NCBI RefSeq assembly: GCF_014288115.1 | Contig: NZ_JACOOK010000001.1 | Span: forward strand, 434,001-498,000 | Origin: Alistipes_A hominis | GTDB taxonomy: Bacteria; Bacteroidota; Bacteroidia; Bacteroidales; Rikenellaceae | Length of the DNA: 64,000 nucleotides | Direction of reading: 5' to 3' | In this document: positions 9,142-17,600 of the stretch, in pieces | How positions within the stretch are numbered: the stretch's first letter is position 1 | Layout of the letters: each line of letters opens with the position of its first letter | Made by a program: the position numbers and the translations under genes | Notes under the pieces: model-generated | The model's input: the letters and a program-made list of their open reading frames with translations, nothing else | Told to the model about the DNA's origin: nothing | Databases searched by the model: none

Positions 9142-10416
9142 ATGAAAACAAAAGCTGTAAGACTGTACGGCAAAAACGACCTCCGATTGGAGGAATTCGA
9201 ACTGCCGAAGATCAAAGATAACGAAATACTCGCCAAAGTCGTATGCGACAGCATCTGCATGTCGTCGTACAAAGCCTCCCACGAGGCCGACATCCACAAA
9301 CGCGTTCCGCGCGACATCGCGCAGCGTCCGGTCATTATCGGTCACGAATTCGCAGGGGAACTGGTCGAAGTGGGCAGCAAGTGGAGCAAACAATTCAAAG
9401 CCGGCGACAAATTCTCGATCCAACCCGCGCTGAATTACGAAAAAGGGCCGGTCGGCGTGTTGAGCGCTCCGGGCTATTCGTACCAATTCATCGGCGGCGA
9501 CGCCACCTACGTGGTAATCCCGAACGAAGTGATGGAAAACGGTTGCCTGCTGCCGTATACCGGCGCCGGATATTACCCCGCTTCGCTGTCCGAACCGCTG
9601 TCGTGCGTGATCGGCGCGATGCATGCGAACTACCACATCACGCCCGGGTCGTACAAACACGCGATGGAGATCAAACAAGGCGGCAGCATGGCGGTACTCG
9701 CCGGCGTGGGCCCGATGGGGTTGGCCGCCATCAACTACGCCATCCACCGCACCGACCGCAAACCGAAGCTGATCGTGGTGACCGATATCGACCAGACGCG
9801 TCTGGATCGCGCCGCATCGCTCTATTCGCCCGCGGAAGCCGCTAAAAACGGCATCGAACTGAAATACGTCAACACCGGCAAAATGGCCGATCCGGCAGCG
9901 GAACTGAAAGCGCTGAACGGCGGCAAAGGCTACGACGACGTGTTCGTATTCGCTCCGGTCGCTCCGGTCGTGGAACAGGGAGACGCGATCCTCGGATTCG
10001 ACGGTTGCCTGAACTTCTTCGCTGGCCCGGCCAAAACGGATTTCAAGGCGCAATTCAACTTCTACAACGTACACTACGCCTACACGCACGTCGTAGGCAC
10101 CAGCGGCGGCAATACGGACGACATGAAGGAAGCCATCGAGATGATGGGCAAAGGACTCGATCCGGCCGGCCTGGTAACGCACGTAGGCGGTATCAACGCC
10201 GTGATCGAAACGACGCTGAACCTGCCGAGCATCCCCGGCGGAAAGAAATTGATATACACCCATATCGAAATGCCGCTGACCCCGATCGCAGAATTCGGGG
10301 AAAAAGGCAAATCGAATCCGGTTTACGCCGAACTGCACAAACTTTGCGAAAAGCACAAGGGTTTGTGGAATCCCGAAGCGGAGGCCTACCTGCTGGCCAA
10401 CGCCGATAAACTGTAA
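9142..10416 (+). CDS. Zinc-binding medium-chain dehydrogenase (L-sorbose-1-phosphate reductase-like)
   Basis: This 424-residue protein of the zinc alcohol dehydrogenase superfamily probably interconverts a sugar or sugar phosphate and a polyol using NAD(P)H. The GroES-like N-terminal domain carries the catalytic-zinc motif with VIIGHEFAGELVEVG. The Rossmann domain follows with VLAGVGPMGLAAINYA. The cysteine cluster for structural zinc is not evident, as in sorbitol/sorbose-phosphate type members. I chose ATG 9142 over the in-frame GTG 13 codons upstream because MKTKAVRLYG is the expected N-terminus. Its neighbours are two aldolases, which fits a sugar-phosphate pathway. The substrate is inferred from family resemblance only. 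Confidence 0.82.
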   Translation: MKTKAVRLYGKNDLRLEEFELPKIKDNEILAKVVCDSICMSSYKASHEADIHKRVPRDIAQRPVIIGHEFAGELVEVGSKWSKQFKAGDKFSIQPALNYEKGPVGVLSAPGYSYQFIGGDATYVVIPNEVMENGCLLPYTGAGYYPASLSEPLSCVIGAMHANYHITPGSYKHAMEIKQGGSMAVLAGVGPMGLAAINYAIHRTDRKPKLIVVTDIDQTRLDRAASLYSPAEAAKNGIELKYVNTGKMADPAAELKALNGGKGYDDVFVFAPVAPVVEQGDAILGFDGCLNFFAGPAKTDFKAQFNFYNVHYAYTHVVGTSGGNTDDMKEAIEMMGKGLDPAGLVTHVGGINAVIETTLNLPSIPGGKKLIYTHIEMPLTPIAEFGEKGKSNPVYAELHKLCEKHKGLWNPEAEAYLLANADKL

Positions 10417-10467
10417 GCGCGCACGAAACGCGCGTTACGGGAAACGTTAGCGTCAAACTGTAAAACA

Positions 10468-10503
10468 AAGCCCGGCGGCGGACGGAAGTTTTCCGCCGGG
10501 CTT
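10468..10503 (+). terminator. Hairpin after the dehydrogenase gene
   Basis: AAGCCCGGCGG (10468-10478) pairs perfectly with CCGCCGGGCTT (10493-10503). A proper U-tract is lacking, so termination may be partial and the tandem aldolase may be reached by read-through. Confidence 0.55.
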
Positions 10504-10582
10504 ACAAAAAAGGCAACACGATTAGGTTAGTTAGATAAACAACAGGTTTAGCATTCGAGCTAAAAAAACAATTAGTTAGGTT

Positions 10583-11884
10583 ATGAAACAGTTAGACACT
10601 AAGTTGATGCACCCCGCCGACCAGATTACGGTCGTGATCGGTCGCATTTACCGGAGCGGAATGACGACCACCTCGGGCGGTAACATTTCGATCAAGGACG
10701 AAAACGGTGACATCTGGATCACGCCGGGAGCAGTGGACAAGGGTTCGCTGACCCCGAAAGACATCGTCTGCGTAAAAGCGGACGGTACGGTGATCGGACC
10801 GCACAAACCGTCCTCGGAATTCCCGTTCCACAAGGCGATTTACGAAATGCGTCCGAAGATGACCGCAGTGATCCACGCGCATCCGCCCGCACTCGTATCG
10901 TTCAGTATCACGCACCAGATTCCGAACACCAACATCATTCCCCAGGCAAAACGCGTCTGCGGAACGATCGGGTTCGCTCCTTACGACGTCCCGGGAAGTC
11001 AGGGACTGGGCAAGAAAATCGCTACCGAATTCAAAAATCACCCCGACTATAAGGCCGTGATCATGGAGAACCACGGCGTGGTGCTCTGCGGCGAAGACCT
11101 GATGGACGCTTATCAGCGTTTCGAGACGCTCGAATTCTGCGCCCGCACGGTCATCAACGCGAAGACGCTCGGCGAGCCGACTTACCTGACCGACGAGCAG
11201 ATCGACCAGCACGAACGTTCGCTGCCGACCGATTTCCCGCACTTCATGGGGGTCACCTACCCGTCCGACGAACGCGCGATCCGCAGCCTGATCGTCAAGA
11301 TGGTGCGCCGCGCTTGCGACCAGGGATTGATGATCAGCACCTACGGTACCGTATCGGTACGCTGGAGAGGCAACGACTTCCTAATCACCCCTCCGGGCGT
11401 TCCGCGCTGGGACATCGAACCGAGCAACATCGTGCAGGTGAAAAACGGCATGGTGGAAGCGGGCAAGATCCCGAGCCGCTCGGTAGCGTTGCACCAGGAG
11501 ATCTACCAGAACCATCCGGAGATCAACTCGATCATCATCACGCAGCCTCCTCACCTGATGGGTTTCTGCACTTCGGGCGTGAAGTTCAACGTACGGACGA
11601 TCCCGGAAAGCTGGATCTTCCTGAAGGATACCCCGATCATTCCGTTCGGCGTTCAGTACGAGGACAGCAAGAAGATCTCGGAAGCGTTGAAGAGCGTACC
11701 CGCCGTACTGCTGGCCAACGACTCGGTGCTGATCACCGGCGACGGTCTGCTGCAAACGTTCGACCGGCTGGAAGTAGCCGAATTCAGCGCGAAATCGCTG
11801 ATTATGGCCGCCCCGATCGGCGAACTGAAACCGATCACGGACAAGGAAGTGGAAGACTTGCGCGTGGCATTCCACGTAAAATAA
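10583..11884 (+). CDS. Tandem class II aldolase/adducin protein with a degenerate second domain
   Basis: This 433-residue protein has two consecutive class II aldolase folds. Domain 1 (about 1-210) keeps the full active site of L-fuculose-phosphate-type aldolases: catalytic Glu79 (PSSEFPFH) and zinc ligands His98, His100 (IHAHPP) and His164 (ENHGV). Domain 2 (about 225-425) aligns with it but has lost all four: Ser300, Ile319, Gln321 and Asp380. One half is therefore probably catalytic and the other structural or regulatory. The gene follows the zinc dehydrogenase and sits 8 bases upstream of the lipoate ligase. The spacer before it (10504-10582) is AT-rich with repeated TTAGGTTAG-like words but no clear promoter. 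The substrate is unknown. Confidence 0.85.
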   Translation: MKQLDTKLMHPADQITVVIGRIYRSGMTTTSGGNISIKDENGDIWITPGAVDKGSLTPKDIVCVKADGTVIGPHKPSSEFPFHKAIYEMRPKMTAVIHAHPPALVSFSITHQIPNTNIIPQAKRVCGTIGFAPYDVPGSQGLGKKIATEFKNHPDYKAVIMENHGVVLCGEDLMDAYQRFETLEFCARTVINAKTLGEPTYLTDEQIDQHERSLPTDFPHFMGVTYPSDERAIRSLIVKMVRRACDQGLMISTYGTVSVRWRGNDFLITPPGVPRWDIEPSNIVQVKNGMVEAGKIPSRSVALHQEIYQNHPEINSIIITQPPHLMGFCTSGVKFNVRTIPESWIFLKDTPIIPFGVQYEDSKKISEALKSVPAVLLANDSVLITGDGLLQTFDRLEVAEFSAKSLIMAAPIGELKPITDKEVEDLRVAFHVK

Positions 11885-11892
11885 CACGCGGT

Positions 11893-12588
11893 ATGCTGCT
11901 GCTTAGGAGCATATCCGACTCTCCGGCATTCAATTGCGCCCTGGAAGAGTATCTTTTGACAGAACGTCCCGCAGGGGACGTTCTGTTATTCTATATCAAC
12001 CGGCCGTCGGTCATCGTCGGGCGCAACCAGCGCATCGAGGCGGAAGTAGACACCGGATATTGCTGCGAACACGGCATCGAGGTCGTCCGAAGGCTGTCCG
12101 GAGGCGGAACCGTCTTCCACGACTACGGGAACATCAACTACGCCTTTATTGCGGACAAAGGCTCCGTCCCGGTGCTCGACCGGGACTTCGGCGTTCCGAT
12201 CGTCGCCGCGCTGCGGGCGAACGGAATCGAAGCCACGATAGGCGCGCGTAAAGAACTGCTGGCGGCCGGATACAAAATATCGGGCACCGCTTCGCACGTG
12301 ACGCGCACCAGCCAACTCTTCCACGGCACGCTGCTGCACCGTACCGACCTGGAACGGCTGGACTACACGCTGCGCGGGGATCGCTCATTGCGAGGCAAAA
12401 GCGTAGCTTCGGTACCGAGTCCGGTGACCAACATCGCCTCGATCACCGGTACGGAAGAGACGACCGAAACGTTCCTTTCGAGATTAACAGACTTCCTGTC
12501 AGCCTACTACGACTGTGATCCGATCCGTCCGGTTCCGTCGCAAATCGTCGAAAAAGTCCGTAGGATCGCACAAGAGAAATACGGATAA
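11893..12588 (+). CDS. lplA: Lipoate-protein ligase A-type
   Basis: This 231-residue enzyme activates free lipoate with ATP and attaches it to lysine of lipoyl domains. It shows RRLSGGGTVFHDYGN (66-80) and GYKISGTA with the key lysine at 128, followed by the FHGTLL segment. The start ATG 11893 lies 8 bases after the aldolase stop, so the two genes are co-transcribed. A longer open frame upstream runs inside the aldolase gene and was rejected. The E2 in this cluster needs lipoylation, so the ligase most likely serves that complex. The short C-terminus suggests that a large accessory domain is absent. Confidence 0.88.
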   Translation: MLLLRSISDSPAFNCALEEYLLTERPAGDVLLFYINRPSVIVGRNQRIEAEVDTGYCCEHGIEVVRRLSGGGTVFHDYGNINYAFIADKGSVPVLDRDFGVPIVAALRANGIEATIGARKELLAAGYKISGTASHVTRTSQLFHGTLLHRTDLERLDYTLRGDRSLRGKSVASVPSPVTNIASITGTEETTETFLSRLTDFLSAYYDCDPIRPVPSQIVEKVRRIAQEKYG

Positions 12589-12662
12589 CGCACTCTGGGA
12601 GCGGTCATTCGGGGTTCCGGAAAAATAAAACGCAAAAAAATAAAAATAAAACGCGCATGCTA

Positions 12663-12692
12663 TTGTTTTTCCGAACTTTTTGTTTTCCTTTG
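12663..12692 (+). promoter_or_regulatory. Promoter of the cold-shock gene
   Basis: TTG at 12663-12665 and TTCCTTTG at 12685-12692 are separated by 19 bases. The -7 box departs from TAnnTTTG at one base. The leader to ATG 12723 is short and very T/A-rich. Confidence 0.5.
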
Positions 12693-12722
12693 TGTTGATT
12701 TATTTCTTTAATTACATTTTTT

Positions 12723-12923
12723 ATGAAAGGTACAGTAAAGTGGTTTGATTCGGCCAAAGGTTATGGCTTTATCACAACCGAAACAGGTAGCGACATCTTT
12801 GTTCACTACACCGGTATTAACAAAGAAGGTTTCCGCGGCCTGGAAGAAGGACAGCACGTCGAATTCGAAGTCAACGAAGGCAAGAAGGGCGAACAAGCTG
12901 TAAACGTTTCTGTAATAGGATAA
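12723..12923 (+). CDS. Cold-shock domain RNA chaperone
   Basis: This 66-residue single cold-shock (OB-fold) domain protein has RNP1 KGYGFI (12-17) and RNP2 DIFVHY (24-29), the aromatic residues that stack on single-stranded RNA or DNA. The length is typical of CspA-like proteins. It is monocistronic, with its own promoter and a strong terminator directly downstream. Its role is probably RNA chaperoning; whether it is cold-induced cannot be read from the sequence. Confidence 0.95.
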   Translation: MKGTVKWFDSAKGYGFITTETGSDIFVHYTGINKEGFRGLEEGQHVEFEVNEGKKGEQAVNVSVIG

Positions 12924-12967
12924 GATTTTGTATTCATCAAAATACTGATTTTTTCTATTAAATCCAC

Positions 12968-13002
12968 AAAAAAAGGACTGCTCACGGAGCAGTCCTTTTT
13001 TT
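12968..13002. terminator. Bidirectional intrinsic terminator
   Basis: A perfect 9-bp stem (12975-12983 with 12987-12995) is flanked by A7 and T7. It ends the cold-shock gene on the plus strand and the small lipoprotein gene on the minus strand. Confidence 0.9.
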
Positions 13003-13018
13003 ACTTTTCGCCAAACGG

Positions 13019-13591
13019 CTATTTCTTTGCCGGAGCGGCCGGTTTCACGGCCGTCGAATCGGCGGCCGGAGCCGCCACCGAAGCGGCGCACTGTTGCATC
13101 GCGTCGGCCAGCTCGGTCGGTACGCCCGGCTGCACGAACAGAGCGACGGTAAACTGCTGCGGCGTCACGTACAGTTCTTTCACCTTTCCGGCCAGGCAAG
13201 TATAAAAGGCCTGGATCTGTTCGTCGGTCGCGCCTGCGGGCAGGATACCGGCCTGTTGCAACTCGGCCGCCGGAAACAGCAACGGCAGATTCTCGAAATT
13301 ATCGCCGATCGAGAAACCGACGCAGGAGACCATCGCGGCGTTGAGCGTATCCTCCTTAGCCGTAAGCTGATCGTACTTGTTGTAATCGGGATAAGTGCCT
13401 TCGATCGTCGTCAGCACGCACTGTTCGAGGTTGCCGTAATTGGCGGCTTCCATGTGTCGGATCGCCGAACGATCGCGGTAATCGCGGAGGGTTTTGCGTA
13501 CTTCTTCGCGTTCCTTGTCGGTCCACTTGCGGGACTGCGAACAGGACACGACGAATGCGACAACTGCCAGGAGAGTGATAATTTTTTTCAT
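13019..13591 (-). CDS. Small secreted lipoprotein, function unknown
   Basis: The protein has 190 residues with a lipoprotein signal: a charged MKK start, a hydrophobic core and Cys17 in VVSC. The mature part is helical and charged at first (TDKEREEVRKTLRDYRD), then shows no recognised domain, and it ends in an Ala/Pro/Lys-rich tail. An in-frame codon 12 residues upstream would spoil the signal peptide, so ATG 13591 is preferred. It faces the cold-shock gene across a shared terminator. The stretch from 13592 to 13793 holds no gene that I recognise. Confidence 0.7.
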   Translation of the reverse strand: MKKIITLLAVVAFVVSCSQSRKWTDKEREEVRKTLRDYRDRSAIRHMEAANYGNLEQCVLTTIEGTYPDYNKYDQLTAKEDTLNAAMVSCVGFSIGDNFENLPLLFPAAELQQAGILPAGATDEQIQAFYTCLAGKVKELYVTPQQFTVALFVQPGVPTELADAMQQCAASVAAPAADSTAVKPAAPAKK

Positions 13592-13793
13592 CGTTTTTTG
13601 AATTAGGTTATTAAATTTGTTCAACATCGAATCGTCTGATTACCGGACTGAACCGGATACACCGGCAGTACGCTGCAAAAATCGCACAGACAAATCGCCG
13701 TTGCCCGATCCGGTCGTCTCCCCCGTCGCGCCCATACCGCCGAACCCGGAAAACGAAACCGACCAGAATCGGAACAAATCGGAATAAAAGCCG

Positions 13794-13823
13794 TTGCAAA
13801 ACCCTTTTTTATTGGTATATTTG
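13794..13823 (+). promoter_or_regulatory. Promoter of the MmcQ/rhamnosidase/esterase unit
   Basis: TTG at 13794-13796, a 19-base spacer, then TATATTTG at 13816-13823: a full consensus match. It lies about 100 bases upstream of the first gene at 13920. Confidence 0.65.
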
Positions 13824-13919
13824 CTTTCGGCAAGGTAACACGACCGGGTTCCTGCCCCGCGATCCGAACCCCACTATTCGACGGCAAAAAGAGCCGTCCT
13901 AACCAAAGACACGACCGAA

Positions 13920-14297
13920 ATGGACATTTTCGAACTGCGAGAGTTTTGTCTCTCGCTGCCTGCAACCGAAGAAACCACTCCGTTCGACGAAACGACACTC
14001 GTCTACAAAGTAGCCGGTAAAATGTTTCTGCTGACCGATATGACCGACAGCCGGTGGATCAACGTCAAGTGCGATCCCGACCGGGCCGTGGAACTACGGG
14101 AGACTTACGAAGAAGTCTCGCCCGGATGGCACATGAACAAACGCCACTGGAACACCGTCCGCACGGACGGCGACCTGCCGGCCGGCCTGATTAGGGAATG
14201 GATCCGCGACTCCTACCTGCTGGTCGTAAAAAGCTTGCCGAAAACAATACGCGACGAAATACGAAACGCTTACGTCGAAAATAACGAAAACCGATGA
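13920..14297 (+). CDS. MmcQ/YjbR family protein
   Basis: This 125-residue cytoplasmic protein of the MmcQ/YjbR (CyaY-like fold) family has the typical LREFCLSLPATEETTPFD start, the KVAGKMF strand and the HMNKRHWNTV segment. Members are described as putative DNA-binding proteins, but their role is unsettled. Its last four bases overlap the start of the rhamnosidase gene (ATGA), so the two are translationally coupled. No functional link to glycan degradation is established. Confidence 0.85.
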   Translation: MDIFELREFCLSLPATEETTPFDETTLVYKVAGKMFLLTDMTDSRWINVKCDPDRAVELRETYEEVSPGWHMNKRHWNTVRTDGDLPAGLIREWIRDSYLLVVKSLPKTIRDEIRNAYVENNENR

Positions 14298-16690
14298 AAA
14301 AATTTTACCTGCCGATTTGCTTCGTCCTGTGCACGCTTGCCGCGCCGGTTGCGGCTCAGATCCATCTGGAGGGATACCGCCAGGCCGACATTGCGCCGCA
14401 ATGGCTCGACGGACGCTGGACGGCTCAATGGATTTCCGTCCCCGGAGAACCTCAAAACGCTTACGGGATTTACCATTTCCGAAAAACGTTCGAACTTCCC
14501 GAGCAACCGGAACGGTTCGTCGTGCACGTCTCGGCCGACAACCGTTACAAGCTGTACGTCAACGGCGAGCTGGCTTCGGTCGGCCCGGCCCGCGGCGACG
14601 TATTCAACTGGAACTTCGAAACAGTCGATCTGGCCCGGTGGCTGAAACCCGGCAAAAATACGCTGGCAGCCGTCGTATGGAACTTCGCGGAAATGAAACC
14701 GGTCGCCCAGGTCAGCTTCAACCAGACCGGGTTGATCGTACAGGGCAACACAGCGGCCGAAGAGGCCGTCAATACGAACGACAGTTGGCTGTGCAGCCAC
14801 AACGGCTCCTACAAACCGCACCAGGCGCGCGTCTACGGTTATTATGCCGCAGGACCGGGCGAGCAGGTCGACGCGGCCGCCTACCCCTGGGGCTGGGAAA
14901 CGCCCGGATTCGACGACTCGGCATGGAACAAAGCGCAGGCCGGCATGACCGGCGGAGCCAAAGGAGCGCGCGACTATCCGGGACGCCTGCTGGTGCCTAC
15001 GCCGATCCCGCCGATGGAAAACCGTACCGAGCGTTTCGCCGAAGTGCGGCGGAGCGACGGCGTGCGTATTCCGGAAGGATTTCCCGGCCGGGCCGCGACG
15101 GTGACCGTTCCGGCCCATACGACCGCCGAAATCCTGCTCGACAACGACTCGCTGACGACCGCCTACCTATCGCTGTTGTTCAGCGGTGGAAAAGGCTCGC
15201 AGATCACCGTCGCTTATGCCGAAGCGCTCTACCGCGATACGCAGACCTTTTTCAAAGACGACCGCAACGAAGTAAAAAACAAACAGTTCCTCGGCTACGA
15301 AGATATCGTTCGTCCGGACGGCGGCAACGGCCGGCTCTATACGACACTGTGGTGGCGTACATGGCGGTATGTCAAACTGACCGTCACGACGCAGGACGAC
15401 CCGCTGGAACTGCAAGACATCTACGGGACATTCACCGCCTATCCGTTCGAAAGGGCATCGTCGTTCGCGGCGCCGGGACACGAGAAACTGTCGCGGATGC
15501 TGGATATCGGCTGGCGCACCGCCCGGCTGTGCGCCAACGAAACCTACATGGACTGTCCCTATTACGAGCAACTGCAATATTTCGGCGACACGCGGATCCA
15601 AGCGATGATCTCGCTGTATAACACGCGCGATCCGTACATGGTACGCAATGCGCTGGAGCAGGGCCGGCAGTCGATCGTGGCCGACGGAATCACGATGAGC
15701 CGCTATCCGTCGGGATTGCATCAGTTCATTTCGTCTTTCTCGCTTTACTGGATCTGCACCGGATACGACTACTGGCGTTACCGCGGCGACGAAGAGTACC
15801 TGAAAACGCTGTTGCCCGCTTTCCGCGGCGTGCTGTCGTGGTACGAAGGATTCCTGCGCGAAGATCATTCGCTGGGCTATATCCCGCACTGGTTCTTCGC
15901 CGACTGGGCGTCGAACTTCGACGGCGGGGAACCGATCCGCGAAAAAGAGGGAAATTCGGCGTTCCAGGATCTGCTGTTCGTCATGGGGCTCGATGCAATG
16001 GCCGAAATGGAACAGGCTTTCGGCATCCCGATGTACGGGGAGCGGTTCCGTAAAATGGCCGATGCGATCCGAGGAACGATCCGTCCGAAATACTGGGACG
16101 AAAACAAAGGTCTGTTCGCCGACACGTACGACCGGCGCAACTACTCGCAACACGTCAACGTACTGGCCGTCCTGCTGGGCGCCGTAAGCGGGAACGAAGC
16201 GAAAGCCGTGATGGAGCGTACGCTGTCCGACACGACCCTGACGCAAGCCACGATCTATTTCCGGTACTATCTGAACCAGGCATTGCAAAAGGCCGGGCTC
16301 GGCGACCGGCTGCTCGACAACCTGAAAGTCTGGGACGACCAGATGGCGCTGGGACTGACTACGTGGGCCGAGCAACCCGAACCGTCGCGTTCGGACTGCC
16401 ATGCCTGGGGAGCCAGCCCGAACATCGAATTTTTCCGGATCGTCCTCGGCATCGACAGCGACGGCCCCGGATTCTCGAAAGTCCGAATCGCACCGTCGCT
16501 CGGCAAACTGAAAGAAGCCTCCGGATCGATCCCGCATCCTCAGGGCGACGTCGCCGTCCGCTACCACGTCGGCAAACGCGGAGAACTGTTCGCCGAAATT
16601 TCGCTGCCCGATGCGGTCGAAGGCACTTTCGTCTGGAAGGGGGAAACCCGTCCGCTGCGGGGCGGCACGCAAACGATCAACATAAAATAA
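14294..16690 (+). CDS. Secreted alpha-L-rhamnosidase-like glycosidase (GH78 type)
   Basis: This 798-residue exported enzyme has a signal peptide of about 22 residues ending VAAQ. Beta-sandwich domains follow: a galactose-binding-like fold with VHVSADNRYKLYVNGE, then about 250-380. The six-hairpin (alpha/alpha)6 barrel spans about 390-720, with ETYMDCPYYEQLQYFGDTR near its start and the acidic HWFFADWASNFDGG segment. A C-terminal beta domain closes the protein. This is the layout of GH78, which removes terminal L-rhamnose from glycans or glycosides. It starts inside the MmcQ stop codon and is followed 8 bases later by an SGNH esterase. An esterase and a rhamnosidase together fit pectic or decorated plant glycans (inference). 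Confidence 0.85.
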   Translation: MKKFYLPICFVLCTLAAPVAAQIHLEGYRQADIAPQWLDGRWTAQWISVPGEPQNAYGIYHFRKTFELPEQPERFVVHVSADNRYKLYVNGELASVGPARGDVFNWNFETVDLARWLKPGKNTLAAVVWNFAEMKPVAQVSFNQTGLIVQGNTAAEEAVNTNDSWLCSHNGSYKPHQARVYGYYAAGPGEQVDAAAYPWGWETPGFDDSAWNKAQAGMTGGAKGARDYPGRLLVPTPIPPMENRTERFAEVRRSDGVRIPEGFPGRAATVTVPAHTTAEILLDNDSLTTAYLSLLFSGGKGSQITVAYAEALYRDTQTFFKDDRNEVKNKQFLGYEDIVRPDGGNGRLYTTLWWRTWRYVKLTVTTQDDPLELQDIYGTFTAYPFERASSFAAPGHEKLSRMLDIGWRTARLCANETYMDCPYYEQLQYFGDTRIQAMISLYNTRDPYMVRNALEQGRQSIVADGITMSRYPSGLHQFISSFSLYWICTGYDYWRYRGDEEYLKTLLPAFRGVLSWYEGFLREDHSLGYIPHWFFADWASNFDGGEPIREKEGNSAFQDLLFVMGLDAMAEMEQAFGIPMYGERFRKMADAIRGTIRPKYWDENKGLFADTYDRRNYSQHVNVLAVLLGAVSGNEAKAVMERTLSDTTLTQATIYFRYYLNQALQKAGLGDRLLDNLKVWDDQMALGLTTWAEQPEPSRSDCHAWGASPNIEFFRIVLGIDSDGPGFSKVRIAPSLGKLKEASGSIPHPQGDVAVRYHVGKRGELFAEISLPDAVEGTFVWKGETRPLRGGTQTINIK

Positions 16691-16698
16691 ATCATAAC

Positions 16699-17466
16699 AT
16701 GAAAAAAAGAGGTTTATTCGTAATCGCATCGCTCATCCTGATGCTTATTTCCGCCACTTTGCAGGCAGGCGGACTAAAAATTCTGTTCATCGGGGATTCC
16801 ATTACCGACGGCAACTGGGGCAGCGGAGACGGCAAGCCCTCTTCCGAACGCACTCTATGGGATATGAACCATATATACGGACACGGATTCATGTACCTGT
16901 GCGCTTCCCATTACCTGGGAGAATATCCGCAATACGAATATGAATTTTTCAACCGGGGAATCAGCGGAAACTCGCTGTACGATTTGGAAAAACGTTGGCA
17001 GGAAGACGTATTGGACATAAACCCCGACGTGCTGTCGATACTCGTCGGCATCAACGACATCAACCGGTACCTGCACGGCGACAGAACCTCGCCGTTCGAT
17101 TTCGACGCTTGGGACAAAAAATATCGCGAACTGCTCGACCGGACGCGTCAGGAAAATCCGAATCTGAAAATCGTACTGGCCTCGCCGTTCGTCGCCCCCA
17201 CGGGAAACATGAGCGAAAACAAAGATTTCGGGGAGTATGACAAAATCGTGGAGCGTTGCAGCGCGATCGTAGAAAAGATAGCACGAGATTACAAGGCCGT
17301 CTACCTGCCCTACCGACAGATGTTCAACGACCTCTTGCAGCGCGATCCCACATCGCAAAACACTTACTGGATCTGGGACGGCGTTCATCCGACGGCGGCG
17401 GGACACCAACGCATGGCCGATCTGTGGATCAGGCAGGTGGACAGGGAAAGAATCCTTCGCCCTTAA
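16699..17466 (+). CDS. Secreted SGNH/GDSL esterase
   Basis: This 255-residue protein has a signal peptide (about 1-23, ending LQAG) and all four SGNH blocks: Ser34 in GDSITDG, Gly90 in RGISGNS, Asn119 in VGIND, and Asp227/His230 in DGVHPTAAGH. Such enzymes deacylate carbohydrates or lipids outside the cytoplasm. It follows the rhamnosidase by 8 bases, so it may remove acetyl or other esters that block that enzyme. A longer open frame upstream lies inside the rhamnosidase gene and lacks a signal peptide, so ATG 16699 is the start. Confidence 0.9.
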   Translation: MKKRGLFVIASLILMLISATLQAGGLKILFIGDSITDGNWGSGDGKPSSERTLWDMNHIYGHGFMYLCASHYLGEYPQYEYEFFNRGISGNSLYDLEKRWQEDVLDINPDVLSILVGINDINRYLHGDRTSPFDFDAWDKKYRELLDRTRQENPNLKIVLASPFVAPTGNMSENKDFGEYDKIVERCSAIVEKIARDYKAVYLPYRQMFNDLLQRDPTSQNTYWIWDGVHPTAAGHQRMADLWIRQVDRERILRP

Positions 17467-17600
17467 CGATTCGGCTCATATAAGGGGTCCGGCTCCATCG
17501 AACCGGGAAAAAACCAGAAATAAAAACATTCGGATGGAGAATTTCTAAAAAACTCCTTCTCCCCGTCCGGTAAACAGCGATCCGTACAATCTTTGCGAAC

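Noticed and set aside
12708..13199. A minus-strand frame opposite the cold-shock gene
   Set aside because: It crosses a strong bidirectional terminator and mirrors the cold-shock and lipoprotein genes.
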